Shown here: piece after piece, positions 11,628-25,645 of the stretch
Numbering within the stretch: the stretch's first letter is position 1
Layout of the letters: each line of letters opens with the position of its first letter
Assembly: GCA_025602915.1 (NCBI GenBank)
Contig: JAHLJZ010000004.1
Coordinates: 620,001-684,000, forward strand
Direction of reading: 5' to 3'
Source: Paraphysoderma sedebokerense
Lineage: Eukaryota; Blastocladiomycota; Physodermatomycetes; Physodermatales; Physodermataceae
Length of the DNA: 64,000 nucleotides
Notes under the pieces: generated by a model
What the model was told of the DNA's origin: nothing
The model's input: the letters and a program-made list of their open reading frames with translations, nothing else
The model's database searches: none
Made by a program: the position numbers and the translations under genes

Positions 11628-12677
11628 CTACCATATATACGGAAGAATTCTATAAATTCTCTTCTGCTTCCATTTCTCTCGACCCACCGTACTCTCGTAA
11701 TACTTCCAACTCTGGTGAGCGTTTATCGACAGACTAATGATACACCAAATCACAACGTAAACCAATGTTCCTTTAAGTGATCTTTCGCCCTTCAATTGTC
11801 CACACGAAATCCTCCATAACGAGAGGTAAATGGCTATTTCGAAAAAATAATGCGGTGAAACAATGTACCGAAAGTAAGGTCCAGTCGGGAGGTGATATAT
11901 CCCTTTGAGTGATGCCCTCGATACAGCCAGTTTTCTATGAACCATATGCTGCATCCAATTCGATACCAAAAAAACGATCACAAAAGTAAATTGAGAAACA
12001 GTAAGTGTCGATATTCGAAACGGAGCGGCTTCTGGATTCCATGGATTAGATAAAGGAACTAGATCAACCCATAATGCCATCACGATGAATACGTAGAAAG
12101 TAATGCCGAGTAGGTAATGACCAATATGCATTTTGGATTTTGTTTTCGGGAAAATGAATAATTGTTCGTATAATCTACGAGCGAGATGTATCTGGTACAG
12201 CGAAAACAGGAGTACAGTCGTCGTAAATCCGTTGGAATTTAAATCATTCTGACTTGATTCCGGAGGTTGAATGTCATTCTTAGTTATTGCCGTTGACAGA
12301 GATACTTTGTTCAAGGCAAAAGCGACGATACCGTCGACAGTATTGTAAAAATGCCGGGTAAAAGAACGAACAACGGATCCCTCTTGGCTATATAGCGAAA
12401 CAAGGTGGATACCGCACCAAAGTGAACCCAATACGTAAAAATGGTAGAACGTATCTTTACTGACATGTAGTCCCAGAAATATACTCCATATGTTCGAAGT
12501 TGACGGCTTTAATTTCGGTTTGGATTTGCTGAGACTTCGAGTGCGGCCAATCTTTTTCGGATGAAGCGATTTACCGTGGTGAAGTAAAGAACATAATTGT
12601 GGAATCCCTGCGATCAAGATAACAGTCGCTGTGATGATGAGAAAATAGAATCGGATTAATAAGCTCAGATGGTACAT
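11628..12677 (-). CDS. DFG10: Polyprenol reductase, steroid 5-alpha-reductase family (SRD5A3/Dfg10)
   Basis: An intronless frame of 349 residues, slightly longer than human SRD5A3 (318). It has about six hydrophobic segments and the C-terminal steroid-reductase signature: PTGPYFRYIVSPHYFFEIAI, then NAHQSWKYYEST and a basic end with a final IPxxF-like RILPYIW. The enzyme reduces the terminal isoprene of polyprenol, helping to make dolichol for N-glycosylation at the ER. It shares a 161-bp divergent promoter region with tsr4. It is one of the few intronless genes in the window. The His/Tyr/Pro context favours the SRD5A3 branch over the enoyl-CoA reductase branch. Confidence 0.88.
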   Translation of the reverse strand: MYHLSLLIRFYFLIITATVILIAGIPQLCSLLHHGKSLHPKKIGRTRSLSKSKPKLKPSTSNIWSIFLGLHVSKDTFYHFYVLGSLWCGIHLVSLYSQEGSVVRSFTRHFYNTVDGIVAFALNKVSLSTAITKNDIQPPESSQNDLNSNGFTTTVLLFSLYQIHLARRLYEQLFIFPKTKSKMHIGHYLLGITFYVFIVMALWVDLVPLSNPWNPEAAPFRISTLTVSQFTFVIVFLVSNWMQHMVHRKLAVSRASLKGIYHLPTGPYFRYIVSPHYFFEIAIYLSLWRISCGQLKGERSLKGTLVYVVIWCIISLSINAHQSWKYYESTVGREKWKQKRIYRILPYIW

Positions 12678-12838
12678 AGGGTTGGTAATTGCATTCTGGA
12701 ATGGACAGAATTTGACATTAGAAATGCCGTTGCTAGGTCACGTCGCAAGGATAAACAAGATTTTGCTCTCTCTATTTCCCGCTTAGCACATTCGTATTAA
12801 GAATTTCCCCCGATTGTTCGTTACTTCATTACTAAATC

Positions 12839-14323
12839 ATGGCACCTCAATATACACAGACTGGAATACTTCTTGGCTATTCTGACGGAATTGCGCCGGC
12901 CGGCGAGCAATTGTCTGTGTACGAGAACAAAATCGGCGGATTACCCGTAAGCTCATTTCAACCTAATTGACTGCACTTTCCGTTGACTTTTTAAACTTTT
13001 ATCGACTAAAACGAAAACTAATATAATTTTTCACCGGAATGTTTTATCTAGTCTTTCTTTCCTGGTACCTTTTTTCAACATCCGACTTGCAAATCGTGTG
13101 AACAAGATTTATACCTCATATGTCAAATCTTTGCTCCCTTGGAATTGCCGGGGAGACCAGCAACCGATGAAAGAGTAATTTATCTTTTCGGGTGTAACAA
13201 TGCAATTTGTAGAACTAGAGTCGGTAGTTGGAGAGCTGTTCGGTCTGTTAGAACTTTAAAATCGAAGCCGACGAAGAATACGAAACACGACATGTCGAAA
13301 ACGAAGGCTCAAGCAACTTTTGAGTTTAAAGTAATTATGAAGTTCTTTTCTAATCTTGAATTGTCAAATTTTTAGTGACGATATTAATGTATGGATTTTT
13401 ATTAGGTTGACGAAAATATTTGGAACACTGATGATTCATTCTCCGGTGGGGTTGGGGATCCATTTTCGGGATTTGATTCCTCCCAGAAAAGCGAACCACA
13501 GAACGAACAATTTTCATTTTCCATTACCGAACCTATTCAACACGTGCAATCAGTTGATGTCGAGCAGCAGGACGTCAACCCCTTATCCAAAAGTCCTGAC
13601 TCTGTCCCCGCTGTTTCGGAAGCGCTATCTTGCTTGTCACTAGATTCAGCTCCGCACTACCAATCGAGTTCACGTTTTCCGACATTTTATATCGCAACAG
13701 AAGAAGAATATATACAAACAAAGTCTTCCAAACTAGCGGCTTACTCAGAATATATATCAAAATATGAATCATTTTCGGAACCGGAACCGAGAGGTAGTAC
13801 CAGAGTAGAAGAATGGGCTAGTGAATCATACGAAAAGATAAATATAAAAGGCTACACCAAGTTACTAAAGAAGTTTATTGACGTTGTTGAAGAAAACCCA
13901 GAACAACTTCTCCGTTACGATTCATCAAGGAGTGAAAACAGTTTACTTCCATATTCAGATTGGAGAATAACACATCACCACGATTCTACAACGTCCGAAA
14001 CTAAACCGCATTCATCTTCTGTCCCGATTTGTCCACGGTGTAACGGACGTAGAGTATTCGAGTTTCAGTTGATGCCGGCGTTACTTTCTGTTCTTCCGAC
14101 CACACAGGCACCGTCCTGTAATAGTAACTCAAAGGGAAAGAACAAGGTTTCCAAAGATTTAAAAAAGGAAGACGTTGTCGTAATGAATGGTATGGATTGG
14201 GGAACTGTCGTTGTGTATTCATGTGAAAATGATTGTCTACCAGACGCCGATGGTAGGAATGAACAAGGGGCGTTTTTCTCGGATGAAGTCGTCGTAGTTC
14301 ATTTAGAGAACAATATAATGTAA
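12839..14323 (+). CDS. TSR4: Tsr4/PDCD2-like chaperone of ribosomal protein uS5
   Basis: Three exons: 12839-12946, 13052-13330, 13406-14323, giving 434 residues. The N-terminal PDCD2 module reads LLGYSDG..., then a Cys pair TCKSCEQDLYLICQIFAPL and ERVIYLFGCNNAIC, the typical PDCD2/Tsr4 start. The C-terminal PDCD2_C domain (about 275-434) shows EYISKYES, DQLLRY-like EQLLRYDSS and the zinc cluster CPRCNGRRVFEFQLMPALL ending in a YSCENDC segment. In yeast Tsr4 co-translationally captures Rps2 (uS5) for 40S assembly. The middle is acidic and low-complexity. Upstream it is divergent from the polyprenol reductase gene. Confidence 0.9.
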
Positions 14324-14669
14324 ATGTAGAAGCACCGATTTACTAATTAGGGTCGTTAGGTGTATTCTGTTGCTTGATGGAGTGTATACATGTATATAGA
14401 CGATAAATTCTTTCAACCCTCTTAAATTCGTCTGAAATAAAACTCGAGACGTACATTGTTGTGCTGTGAATGTGACAGGTGAAGAATTTCGCGGAAACTT
14501 TTGAAATAGCAGAGGACAAACGCACCTATATTTTACGTAGCAAGACCGAGAAGAGAAGCTTGAGATAGACACACGTAAATTAGGCTAAAAGGTGGCTTTA
14601 TTGTTGTAATCGATAATAAAACTTTATGAGGTCAACTGTAACTGCTATGTAACATTGCTATATAATTTA
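14324..14669. other. Convergent 3' intergenic region
   Basis: Tail-to-tail spacer between tsr4 and the SSUH2-like gene. A minus-strand open frame here (14572-14303) has Cys/Ser-rich composition with no domain and overlaps the tsr4 3' end, so I read it as chance. No RNA gene or repeat was seen. Confidence 0.5.
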
Positions 14670-16156
14670 CTACATCTTCAATTTCATTAATTTCTTCTTC
14701 TTGTTCCCAAACACTACATGTTTCTCTTTCCGTTTCCTGAACCAACCGCCTTTAGAAACTTCTCCGACTAAACAGACAGGAATCAACGTCAATCTATATC
14801 TTTGCCCCAGTAAACTCTGTAGTTGTATATCCGGCAATTCTTGCTGAAATTTATCCATGAGTTCCCTATGAAATGACTGAAAATCTAGTCGCACTTGATC
14901 TGTAACATTGCAGTTTTCTATATCTGTTACTGATAAAATCCCATCAACCGTTCCAAGATGTTGCGGAGGAATAGAGTAATGTGGTGAGTAGCTGTGTCGT
15001 GTTAATTTACGGATCCTAGAGTTATGGAGAACGTAAGGGTCACGACTCTATCAGTTGCGGTATGTGTAAGTTAAACTCACCATACGACTCTGAGAGCGAG
15101 ATAAAGTTTGACATTTTTCTTTCCACGACATAGAGTACACTCTTGTACTCCGGCATTTTTGCAGGTTTTACAAAGGGTGACTGCTAATCCTTGGCAGCCG
15201 TCGCACATGTTACCATTTGCCATGCAGCCCGCGCCGGCACAATCAATACACTTTACTAATTGACCTTTGCAATCTCCGCATTTCACAATTCCTTCCTGGA
15301 AGCAAGCTAAATTTCAAAAAAGAATGATAGTGTCAAGATTGTCCTGGGGGACCGCTCAATGTGAATATATATTCTTACCCTGACATGGTCGGTACCTCAA
15401 TGAAAAGGGAACTTCGACCATCACTTGGAAAGCGTCTTCGATTTTGTCAAGAGTCGGGGCAAAAGACGTCACATCAATATCCCAAGGAAGTGGAGGAGTT
15501 TGGACAGTTTCTTCCACATTTTCAGGTGCATCGACAGGTTCAGCTATCCACATGATTGAACGCTTTTCTGTCAACACTTCTGAGATTCCGTATATTGCAT
15601 AATGGGGCTGGTCAGGAGCTGTTCGAGCAAGGTGGCCAGATGGCGGAGATTGATGAACCATATTCGATGGGTTTATGGCGGCCCCGGAGGAGTTTGCCGA
15701 ATCATTCAAGTATTGACTTTGACGAAAATCCAACACCGGGCCGTGGTGTTCGTCAGTTGCCGCAACTTGAGGCCGTAGTTTTCGAGTGAGCGTTGTTTGA
15801 AGCCTAGATGGGCGGGAAACCACACATTAATTGATTACACTCTTAAACGTATTTTATCTTGGCTATCCCACCTTTTCTTGAGAGTTCCTCTGCGTCTTAG
15901 GGTAGATTTTCCTCGATGCAATCCCTGAGGAAGCGTTATTCCACCGTTTGGACAGGCCACGACGGTTTCTATGGTTTATCAGTGCCACGACGTTAGCTAG
16001 TAGCTCTGGCTCTGATTACAAAGGTGAGTTCAACATACCGGTATACAATACTGCATTTTCATAACCACGGAACTGTGGAAGATCCGGAAAAGGGAAACTC
16101 GGTTGGTCGCGGCCACTTTTGGACTTTGCCGACCTCCTTCTGCCTAGAGTGAACAT
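14670..16156 (-). CDS. SSUH2-like cysteine-rich protein
   Basis: Five exons: 16156-16039, 15968-15872, 15803-15379, 15306-15081, 15015-14670, giving 403 residues. The hallmark is a DnaJ-like zinc region (about 214-275) with five CxxC steps: CGDCKG, CIDCAGAG, CDGCQG, CKTCKNAG, CTLCRGKK. Before it comes a beta-rich region (PPLPWDID..., LDKIEDAFQVMVEVPFSLRY), after it a domain ending in a Lys/Arg-rich tail. This order matches the Ssu-2 homologue family (SSUH2), linked in animals to tooth development and in worms to transcript silencing; molecular function is unknown. The start ATG at 16156 was preferred over an in-frame upstream one at 16360, whose extra 68 residues are hydrophobic and lie in promoter-like DNA. 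Confidence 0.8.
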
Positions 16157-16821
16157 TGCAGTGGGATGAATGTGGAGAGGAATGAAGAGGAGGACAACGG
16201 CGGAAGCATTATATAAAAGGCGGAGCGGTTTAGACAGCAGAAATAAAGGGCATAGGGGAGAATAGACACATAATTGGACCTTTAGAGCAAGCCCGAAATG
16301 AGCAATTAGGGCTTGAGCTGACAATAGGGTTTGCAATGAAAGGGACGCGTGTGGATTCATTTGTGTATGCGTGAAATCCAGGTCGGCAGAATGGATAGAT
16401 TGTGTCGCACAGGGGAGTCCGTTAGAGGTGCGAGAGTGACTGCGAGAGTAACTGCGAGAGTGACTGCGAGGGAATGGCTGTTGACTGTCTTGGTCTAAGT
16501 GTGCTGTCTAGTGTGCTGTCTACTGTGCTCATATGTTCACTGCACACTCTGCCGTCTCTGTCTGTTCAAAGTGGAGTGGGGAACTGGGCACGTGACTCCT
16601 CTGCAGTAGTGTAATATTCCAGAACAGCCTGCGAGGGAACATGGGCCAACACAGCGGACAGGCGCCGATCTCCCAGCTAAATATGGATCACGCGCTCTGA
16701 TTGGCCACCACGCACAATAGACTGAAAAATGCACCTCGCCTTCCCTCTCTGGCATCTCCATTCCCTCTCCTGCAAAAAGTATACATCGCTGACCACACAG
16801 CACTTATACCATAAAGCAATC
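16157..16821. other. Divergent promoter region (SSUH2-like / CSC1)
   Basis: Head-to-head intergenic region of 665 bp. It contains a plus-strand TATA-like ATATAAAAGG at about 16211, a 12-bp tandem repeat at 16430-16473 (listed separately) and repeated GTGCTGTCTA words at about 16500-16530. GC content is higher than in other spacers. Antisense open frames here have no recognisable domain. Confidence 0.5.
16430..16473. repeat. 12-bp tandem repeat, about 3.7 copies
   Basis: Units of GCGAGAGTGACT start at 16430, 16442, 16454 and 16466; the second reads GCGAGAGTAACT and the last is cut short. It sits in the divergent spacer about 350 bp upstream of the CSC1 start. Likely a slippage-born minisatellite, possibly a clustered binding site. 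Confidence 0.85.
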
Positions 16822-19800
16822 ATGTCGGTCAACCTCTCGGACTTGGACAAGTTGGTCGATCCCAGTGGATGTATGTACCCGCACTCACTAAATCCCATTC
16901 CATCTCCACCCTCTGACTTTTGCCCCTTCCCTTTGCAGCCCCCGACAATGTCGCCGGTCTCTTCATTCAACTCGCCGCTACAAGCATCGCTGGCATAGGT
17001 GCAACAATGTTTTTCTCGTAAGTAAAACTTTGTCTTTCGTCTTTGCCTTATTCTGTCAATCGCGCTAAGCCGCACGAACCATATTCTCTTGCGTTTGTTA
17101 GTATGATGCGAGTCAAGCGTAAGACAGTATACATGCCAAATGCTGTCTATCAAAGTAAAGTAGCCAGAGCCACTGTGCCAGCCTTGAAAGATGTGAAAAT
17201 TCCGAAACAGCTACCTGAAATTCCACAAACGTTCTTCGGTTGGTCAAAGATCATCTACGACACGCCCTTCGAAATGATGTTGGAGTCCATTGGGCTGGAT
17301 GCCGTCATCTTTATCAAAGTCCTTGCTATGTGTGTCAAGATATTCGGCATCCTTATGGTCCTAGGGTCTGTCGCTTTGATTCCAACAAATATCCTGGGAG
17401 GAAATGCCTACTTTCGAAGCGGGGCGCCCCCTTCCGCTAAACAGGCGGATCTCGGATCGATCTCCATAAAAAACAATTTCGTCGGGTAAGTGACGTGAAT
17501 GAGCACTTTCGTTCCATACTATATTATGCTGACATGATACAAAAATGTACATCTTAGGATGACCCCATACCTCTGGGTTCACATCACCTTCATTTACGTG
17601 ATGTCCGCTGTCACAATGTACTTCCTTTACGATTTGTATCGTGAGTATGTCGATCTCCGTCAGAAATACTACTTCAGAGATCCGCTCTATCTGCACTCTG
17701 TACACAGCAAGAGTCTACTAGTGTCTGGCATTCCTTCAAACAAAAGGTCAGACAATGGTTTGGCCCAAGAAATGTCTGAATCCGGCGTCACCCATTTTCG
17801 AAATGTGAATATGGTGACGAAGGTGGATAAGCTAGAAGAACTGGTACTCAAGCGAGAAAAACAAGTCTTCGCTCTGGAGAAACTTATTCAAGGTCACTTT
17901 AAAGAAACACTGAAGCAGATGCCCTCATGGGAAGAGCAGATCGGGTCTTCGAGCGGCACCCTGCCGACTTCAAACATGCCAAATCTACAATTACCCAGCG
18001 AAGCGCACCAAATGATCAATGAAATTAAGGATTTGGAAAACCAAATCCACAAGCTAAGAAGTGCGATGACCTACCACCCGTTGTTCGCTGGGTTCGTGAC
18101 TTTTGGATCAGCTGCAGATTCTCATGGCGTTGCTCAGGCATTGCGCGGGAAAACAAAAAATGGATGTGAAGTGGAGCTTGCCCCAGAACCTGTTGATCTA
18201 ATTTGGTCTTCACTGGAATCTGATGAAACAATGATAAATCGGAGAAAAAAGATCACTAAACTTATAGTTCTTGCTATTGTTATCGGTATGTTATTCAACA
18301 TTGGTATCTAGTTCAATTAGTTCTTGCTAATGGCATAATTTTCGTAGGTTGGGCTATTCCGATTATTATCTTGACCCCGTTCACTCAGCTCAACTTCCTT
18401 GCCCAACACCTGGCTTTTGTTCGTTCTTTCATTGCGACTTACCCAAAACTGGCCGCAGCTGTTGAATCAATCCTTGTGCCACTGTTGTTCAATTTGTTCA
18501 TGATGTTTTTGCCCACAATTTTCCGTTTACTCAGCAAAAATACTGGCGTGAAAAGCCAGACACAATTAACATCAAAGACATTCCGCTATCTTTATGCCTT
18601 TTACGCCGTTGGTTTTTGGCTGTTCTTCACTGTCGCTAGTAAGTGTATAATCCTTCGTCTCCCCTGTCAGTGATTTTAATTAACACCTCAATCATTAAGG
18701 TGTTTTCTTGAGTATTATTACTCGCACAACTTTGGATGACGTGAAAGGCAATTTGACGGATGCAAACAGACTTCGAGATAGTGTTCTGAAGAACATTAAT
18801 CGTCTTGCTTCGACTGTAGTAGATAAAGGGGCTTTTTGGATTAACTATGCTGTACTCAATGGAGCGGGTGAGTCATTGCAGTTATCGAGCGTTTTGACTT
18901 GTCAATACTCATTCATATCTTTTTATTTTTCCAAGGATCGATCCCAGTGGATTTAGCCAGGGCTGTCCCTTTGATTATCGCCTTTATCAAGACTACATTC
19001 TTTACTCTGACTCCAAGAGATCAACTCAACATTACGACCCCACCACCTTTCGACTATGACATAGTCTATAGTACGATAATCTTCATGTCTTTTATTGGTT
19101 TGGTATACGCCACTTTGCATCCCATCATATTAGTGTTTGTCTTTCTGTATTGCGTTGTGGCGTACATGGTATACAAATATCAGGTTTGCTTCCACCCTTA
19201 TGCGTTATCGATTAATATTGTATGCAGGCACTGACCGTTGTTCTTCTACATCCACAATACAGATCCTTTTCGTGTACGCAACCAAAATCGAATCCGGTGG
19301 AACCCTATATCCGACCATTTTCTCTCGATTTTGTGTTACTCTGCTCGTTTCTCAAATCACATTCGTCGTTTACATTCTATCCATCCAGCAATATTTGCGT
19401 GCTATTGCCATAGCTCCTCTATTCGTTGCCACCATCGTCTTCATGAAATTAGTCCCGAAAAAGCTCAAGTCTACATCTGAATTCCTTTCAAAAGAATATG
19501 GCCCGATTGATGATTCCCATTATGGTAACATCGATCAGAGCGCACTTCGGGCCGCTCAACGGGAAAGATATGATCATCCTAGTGTCAGCGGCGACTTGAT
19601 TTCGCCAATGGTTGATCCTCGTTTAGAGCATCTCGTGGCGGAATATTTTCCGGAATTGAAGTTTGGAAGAAAAGGATCAAATCTATCATTGAAGGATTCC
19701 TTCAACATGGGTTCATTCAAGACAGATCATTCAAGCTCAGGATCATTACCCTATCAACCTACCGGTCGTACACAAATGTACGCCAACCCCAACGGATCCA

Positions 19801-20195
19801 GCAGTAGTTTGAATTCCCAGCCCGCCTATGCCGTTCAGTCTTCAAATCCCGCCATGACTTCTCTACCACCTCAAGCGTATCAGCAAGGAGTCGCCTCATC
19901 TCCGAGGTCACATCCAGCTCATAATATGGCACAAGTACAAGCCATAGTCCCTCAATCTATTCCACAGCAGCAATACCCTTCCCAAATGATACAACAGTCT
20001 CACCTCCCGCCTAATCCTCAAGTCCCTACGCATGCCTCTCCTCTTCGGCACGGTCACCCACAAAATAATCAGGGTATACCCCCTACGCAAGTGCCACAAG
20101 GTCAGACAAATACAGGTCGGCAGTTCCAGTCGCTCCCGCAACAATCTCGTCGACAACAGTATCAGCAACAACCTCGCCAAAATTCGTACCATTAA
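16822..20195 (+). CDS. CSC1: CSC1/OSCA/TMEM63-family osmo- or mechano-gated cation channel
   Basis: Eight exons: 16822-16870, 16939-17017, 17102-17485, 17558-18285, 18348-18638, 18700-18867, 18936-19183, 19263-20195, giving 959 residues. The order is that of the family: an early N-terminal membrane helix (GLFIQLAATSIAGIGATMFF), a second and third helix near residues 90-180, a long cytosolic domain with coiled coil (KLEELVLKREKQVFALEKLI), then a block of membrane helices including WAIPIIILTPFTQLNFL and FDYDIVYSTIIFMSFIGLVY, the conserved GG-TLYP segment and a disordered Gln/Pro/Ser tail of about 240 residues. Relatives form calcium-permeable channels opened by membrane tension or high osmolarity in plasma or internal membranes. 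A zoospore without a wall would need osmosensing, but that link is inference. Confidence 0.92.
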
Positions 20196-20641
20196 AAACC
20201 ATTAAAATTTTTTTCCCTACTTTTTATCTACCACTTTTACTTTATCATTAACCATGTATTTATAATCGATTAAAATGTAATTAGTCGTTCAACAATACAC
20301 ACTATATAAATCTCAATCAAAACTCACAAGGGTTCAAAGACTCAGAAAAACAATTCTTCATTTATTTAGTTTCAGTCAATATAATACATGCTACAATTAA
20401 GGAATAAAACCAAGATGAACAACGAATTGCAATATTACACTAAAAAAATGCATCAATTTTCAATTATATTGAAAATTTAAAACTAATTTACACAAACTCG
20501 AACGTCATTTACTGTACGTTTCTGTGGGGTATAATATATAACAACACACATTCTGTTTGGAACATAAAATCCAAATAGAAACGAATAAAATAGGGGGGTA
20601 TACCAATCCGACAAAGAACGACAAAAGTGAAGCAGAAAAGA
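20196..20641. other. AT-rich convergent 3' spacer
   Basis: Very AT-rich tail-to-tail region between the CSC1 and SNF1 genes, with several AATAAA-like words on both strands suited to 3'-end processing. No open frame, RNA gene or repeat of note. Confidence 0.55.
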
Positions 20642-23126
<2,485 letters not shown>

Positions 23127-23853
23127 CTCACAGATAGATTAGAGAACGAAGACGTATTAGACTATAGAGCGAAAACAGTATAGATGTCCGATGTGGATTG
23201 CGGAGGGTGGAAGACTCCTGCTCAAAAGTAAATGAAAACTCAGTTAAAGTGGGACCTTGAATTTTCAACATCCACGTCACGTGACGGAGTCTCCCACTCG
23301 ATCGGGAATGTTCCTCCCTTCATGCATTGCCAAGATGTGCCGTGCGCGCGAATATACGCAAAAATATATTTCTAAGAGGAGAAGTGAGAGTCTTTTGTTT
23401 CAATAGACTATCCAGAATCATATCTCGCAGCTGAATGGCCAAGTAGATCAAAGTTTGCCCATTGCGAGCTAGATCGGTCATGTCTGTGAATTTTAATCCC
23501 GATGCGATTGACACTACAAAAGAGATTCGCAATGAGTTCGCAAGGATATTCAGGAATATTCGTTGTTCTTGCTGAACTGATGTCCAGAATTCCAAATGCT
23601 GCTGTCACCAACTGGGCCTGTTGTGCATAGATTGGCAAATGAATTATAATACAAGTCTTGGAGCTATAAATGAATTTTCTGCGGCGGCCTGTTCGTTTAG
23701 AACTCAACATACTGATCATAGGCTACATTTCCTTGAATTATTCGACTCGTGCCCCCACATCAACGTTAAGAACGCAAAGATCACATTATAGATTCATTCG
23801 TATTTATTGCCGCCCAGCATTCAAGATCTTTCGGACATTCACTCTGCATCAAT
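23127..23853. other. Spacer upstream of SNF1, possible small minus-strand gene
   Basis: Tandem spacer between the SNF1 start and the stop of the U5-40K gene. Two overlapping minus-strand open frames, 23719-23408 (103 codons) and 23595-23320 (91 codons), have protein-like composition (for example TAAFGILDISSARTTN), but no family is recognised and neither links to the other by an obvious splice. A small unrecognised gene is possible; I do not call it. Confidence 0.35.
23275..23286. promoter_or_regulatory. Perfect 12-bp palindrome with CACGTG core upstream of SNF1
   Basis: CGTCACGTGACG reads the same on both strands and centres on CACGTG, the site of bHLH or bZIP factors; its flanks also form a GTGACG/CGTCAC CRE-like half pair. 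It lies 149 bp upstream of the SNF1 start codon. Function is inferred from sequence only. Confidence 0.55.
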
Positions 23854-25645
23854 TTACAGTTCGTCAACTTCCAATTCACCCAAAAACATTGTTCTGTCCA
23901 TGCTAGAACTCACAATAACAGCTTCTTTAGGATGCCAATCGACTTCTGTAACAACACCTGGTTCAAAGAAAGAAGTTTAGTACTACAACACCTTTGCAGC
24001 TTGTCCAGAACAATAGCGGAATATACCTTTGTGACCAGGTAACTTGTACAATATCTGTCTATTCACAGTATCCCACACAACAACAGATCGATCTGCTGAT
24101 CCGCAAGCGACGTATCGGCCGCTCGGCGACCAACATGGCCGGATTAGTTGCTTTGAATAATCGTGGGGCGCGCCTTTTAAGTTTGAACAGTGTGATGAGG
24201 ACGGGCAGAAACACCAAAATCAATCCCCAAAATTGAATCATACCCTCAAATGACTTTAAGCATCTATCCGCTACAGCGAATGGTTTCACATCCCAAATTT
24301 TCACCGTATTATCCATTGAGTTGGACAGTAAATAATTGCCATCATGACTCAGCCGCATACCCGCTATCGTATCATTATGGCCGTACAATTTATATATAGG
24401 TTCTTGCTTCCGGAGATCCCAAGCCTGTTGATCGAATCAAATAATTTCGAATTAGCTGACCAAGAAGGAAGGAAAATAAACAAATAATTTTTAAATTTGA
24501 AATGTACAGTTATATCATTATCTATACCACCAGAAAAGACAACATCGCCTGCTTCACTGAAGGAAACAGCGGTAATAGGGTAGCCGGATTCCATGGTATC
24601 GACCGGATTTTTCTGCCTGGCGTCCCATATCTATTGAGTATTGTTAGCTTACTCCGCAAAGTGCGGTCAACGCACCAAAATCAAAAACATACGTTGAGGA
24701 AACCGTCATCTAAATTCGTGAAACGGTAATGTGACTAGTTAGCACGATAATAGCGGCGTTGGCAAAACTCATAGATGATGCAAAGACGAACCTCCGCCAC
24801 TCAATAATAATTCCGGTCCACGCCTGTTGGGGCAACAAGAATTTACAATAGAAGTGTGTCCTTTACATTTTTTTAGTCGTGTAGCCGTTTCGACGTCCCA
24901 AATACCCAAACTTTTATCCGCAGACGCAGAGTACACAATTCTATGACGGATAACGTAAGTAATTATATAAAAGAATCACCGCCAATCAGTTAACTCAAAT
25001 AGAGGGCCATACTTGGAATCCCTCGACCACTGAACTTCCAACACTGCGTTTGCATGCCCGTTCAGCACGCACCAATTTTTGCAATCGCCGTAAACATTCC
25101 ACAAAACTACGAGCTGGTTAATACGTCAGACAGAAAGCTTATGATGAAAATCAACCAACGTACATATATTTCTATCAAATGATCCTGACGCAATGTGTTC
25201 TCCTGTAGGTGAAAATTTCGCTGAAAATACTTCGCCCTAGAAGAAATCGGCAGAAGGAAAGAGCAATAGACAGTCACAACCATGGGGAGTTAATATCAAT
25301 GATCTGATCTTCGCAACTCAACCAAGCAGAAGTAAACACGGAACAAAACATTCAAGACGACACTAACTTCATGACCTGTTAATTGCATAATCGGCGCCTG
25401 TAAATCAGACGTCCTGGGAGCCTATGGCATAAATAATTAGTTAGAATAGGAGGCGTGGATTAAATTAGCAAGACTCAAATCAAACAGAAGCGGTGCTATA
25501 CCGAAGTCTTCATCAGGGCACCACCTTTGGAGGTGGAAGTCGTTGAGGCAATCAGAGCCGAGTCCTCTGGCTTCTGTTTCTTGAGCACCACAGCGCCAGC
25601 ATTCGTTGGGTGTTCTTTCCTCTTGTCAGACATGGTAGATGGCAT
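23854..25645 (-). CDS. SNRNP40: U5 snRNP 40-kDa WD-repeat protein (SNRNP40)
   Basis: Ten exons: 25645-25502, 25421-25368, 25236-25164, 25106-25013, 24940-24792, 24709-24693, 24630-24508, 24424-24244, 24173-24027, 23957-23854, giving 361 residues (human 357). Seven WD repeats are readable and align closely with the human protein: LQAPIMQLTGHEGEVFSAKF, LWNVYGDCKNW, KGHTSIVNSC, SGGIDNDITAWDLR, LLSNSMDNTVKIWDV, YVACGSADRSVVVWDT, SSSMDRTMFLGEL. It is a U5 snRNP component next to Prp8 in the spliceosome. Exon 6 is only 17 nt, encoding the middle of a DDGFLN turn. One donor is GTTCGT (24791). An in-frame second Met lies four codons after the chosen start. It shares a 183-bp divergent promoter with the ING gene. 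Confidence 0.95.

Noticed and set aside
14303-14572. Cys-rich antisense frame at the tsr4 3' end
   Set aside because: It overlaps the end of tsr4 and has no CxxC spacing or domain.
16157-16360. Longer N terminus for the SSUH2-like protein
   Set aside because: The extra residues are hydrophobic and unlike the family; the ATG at 16156 begins a typical basic N terminus.
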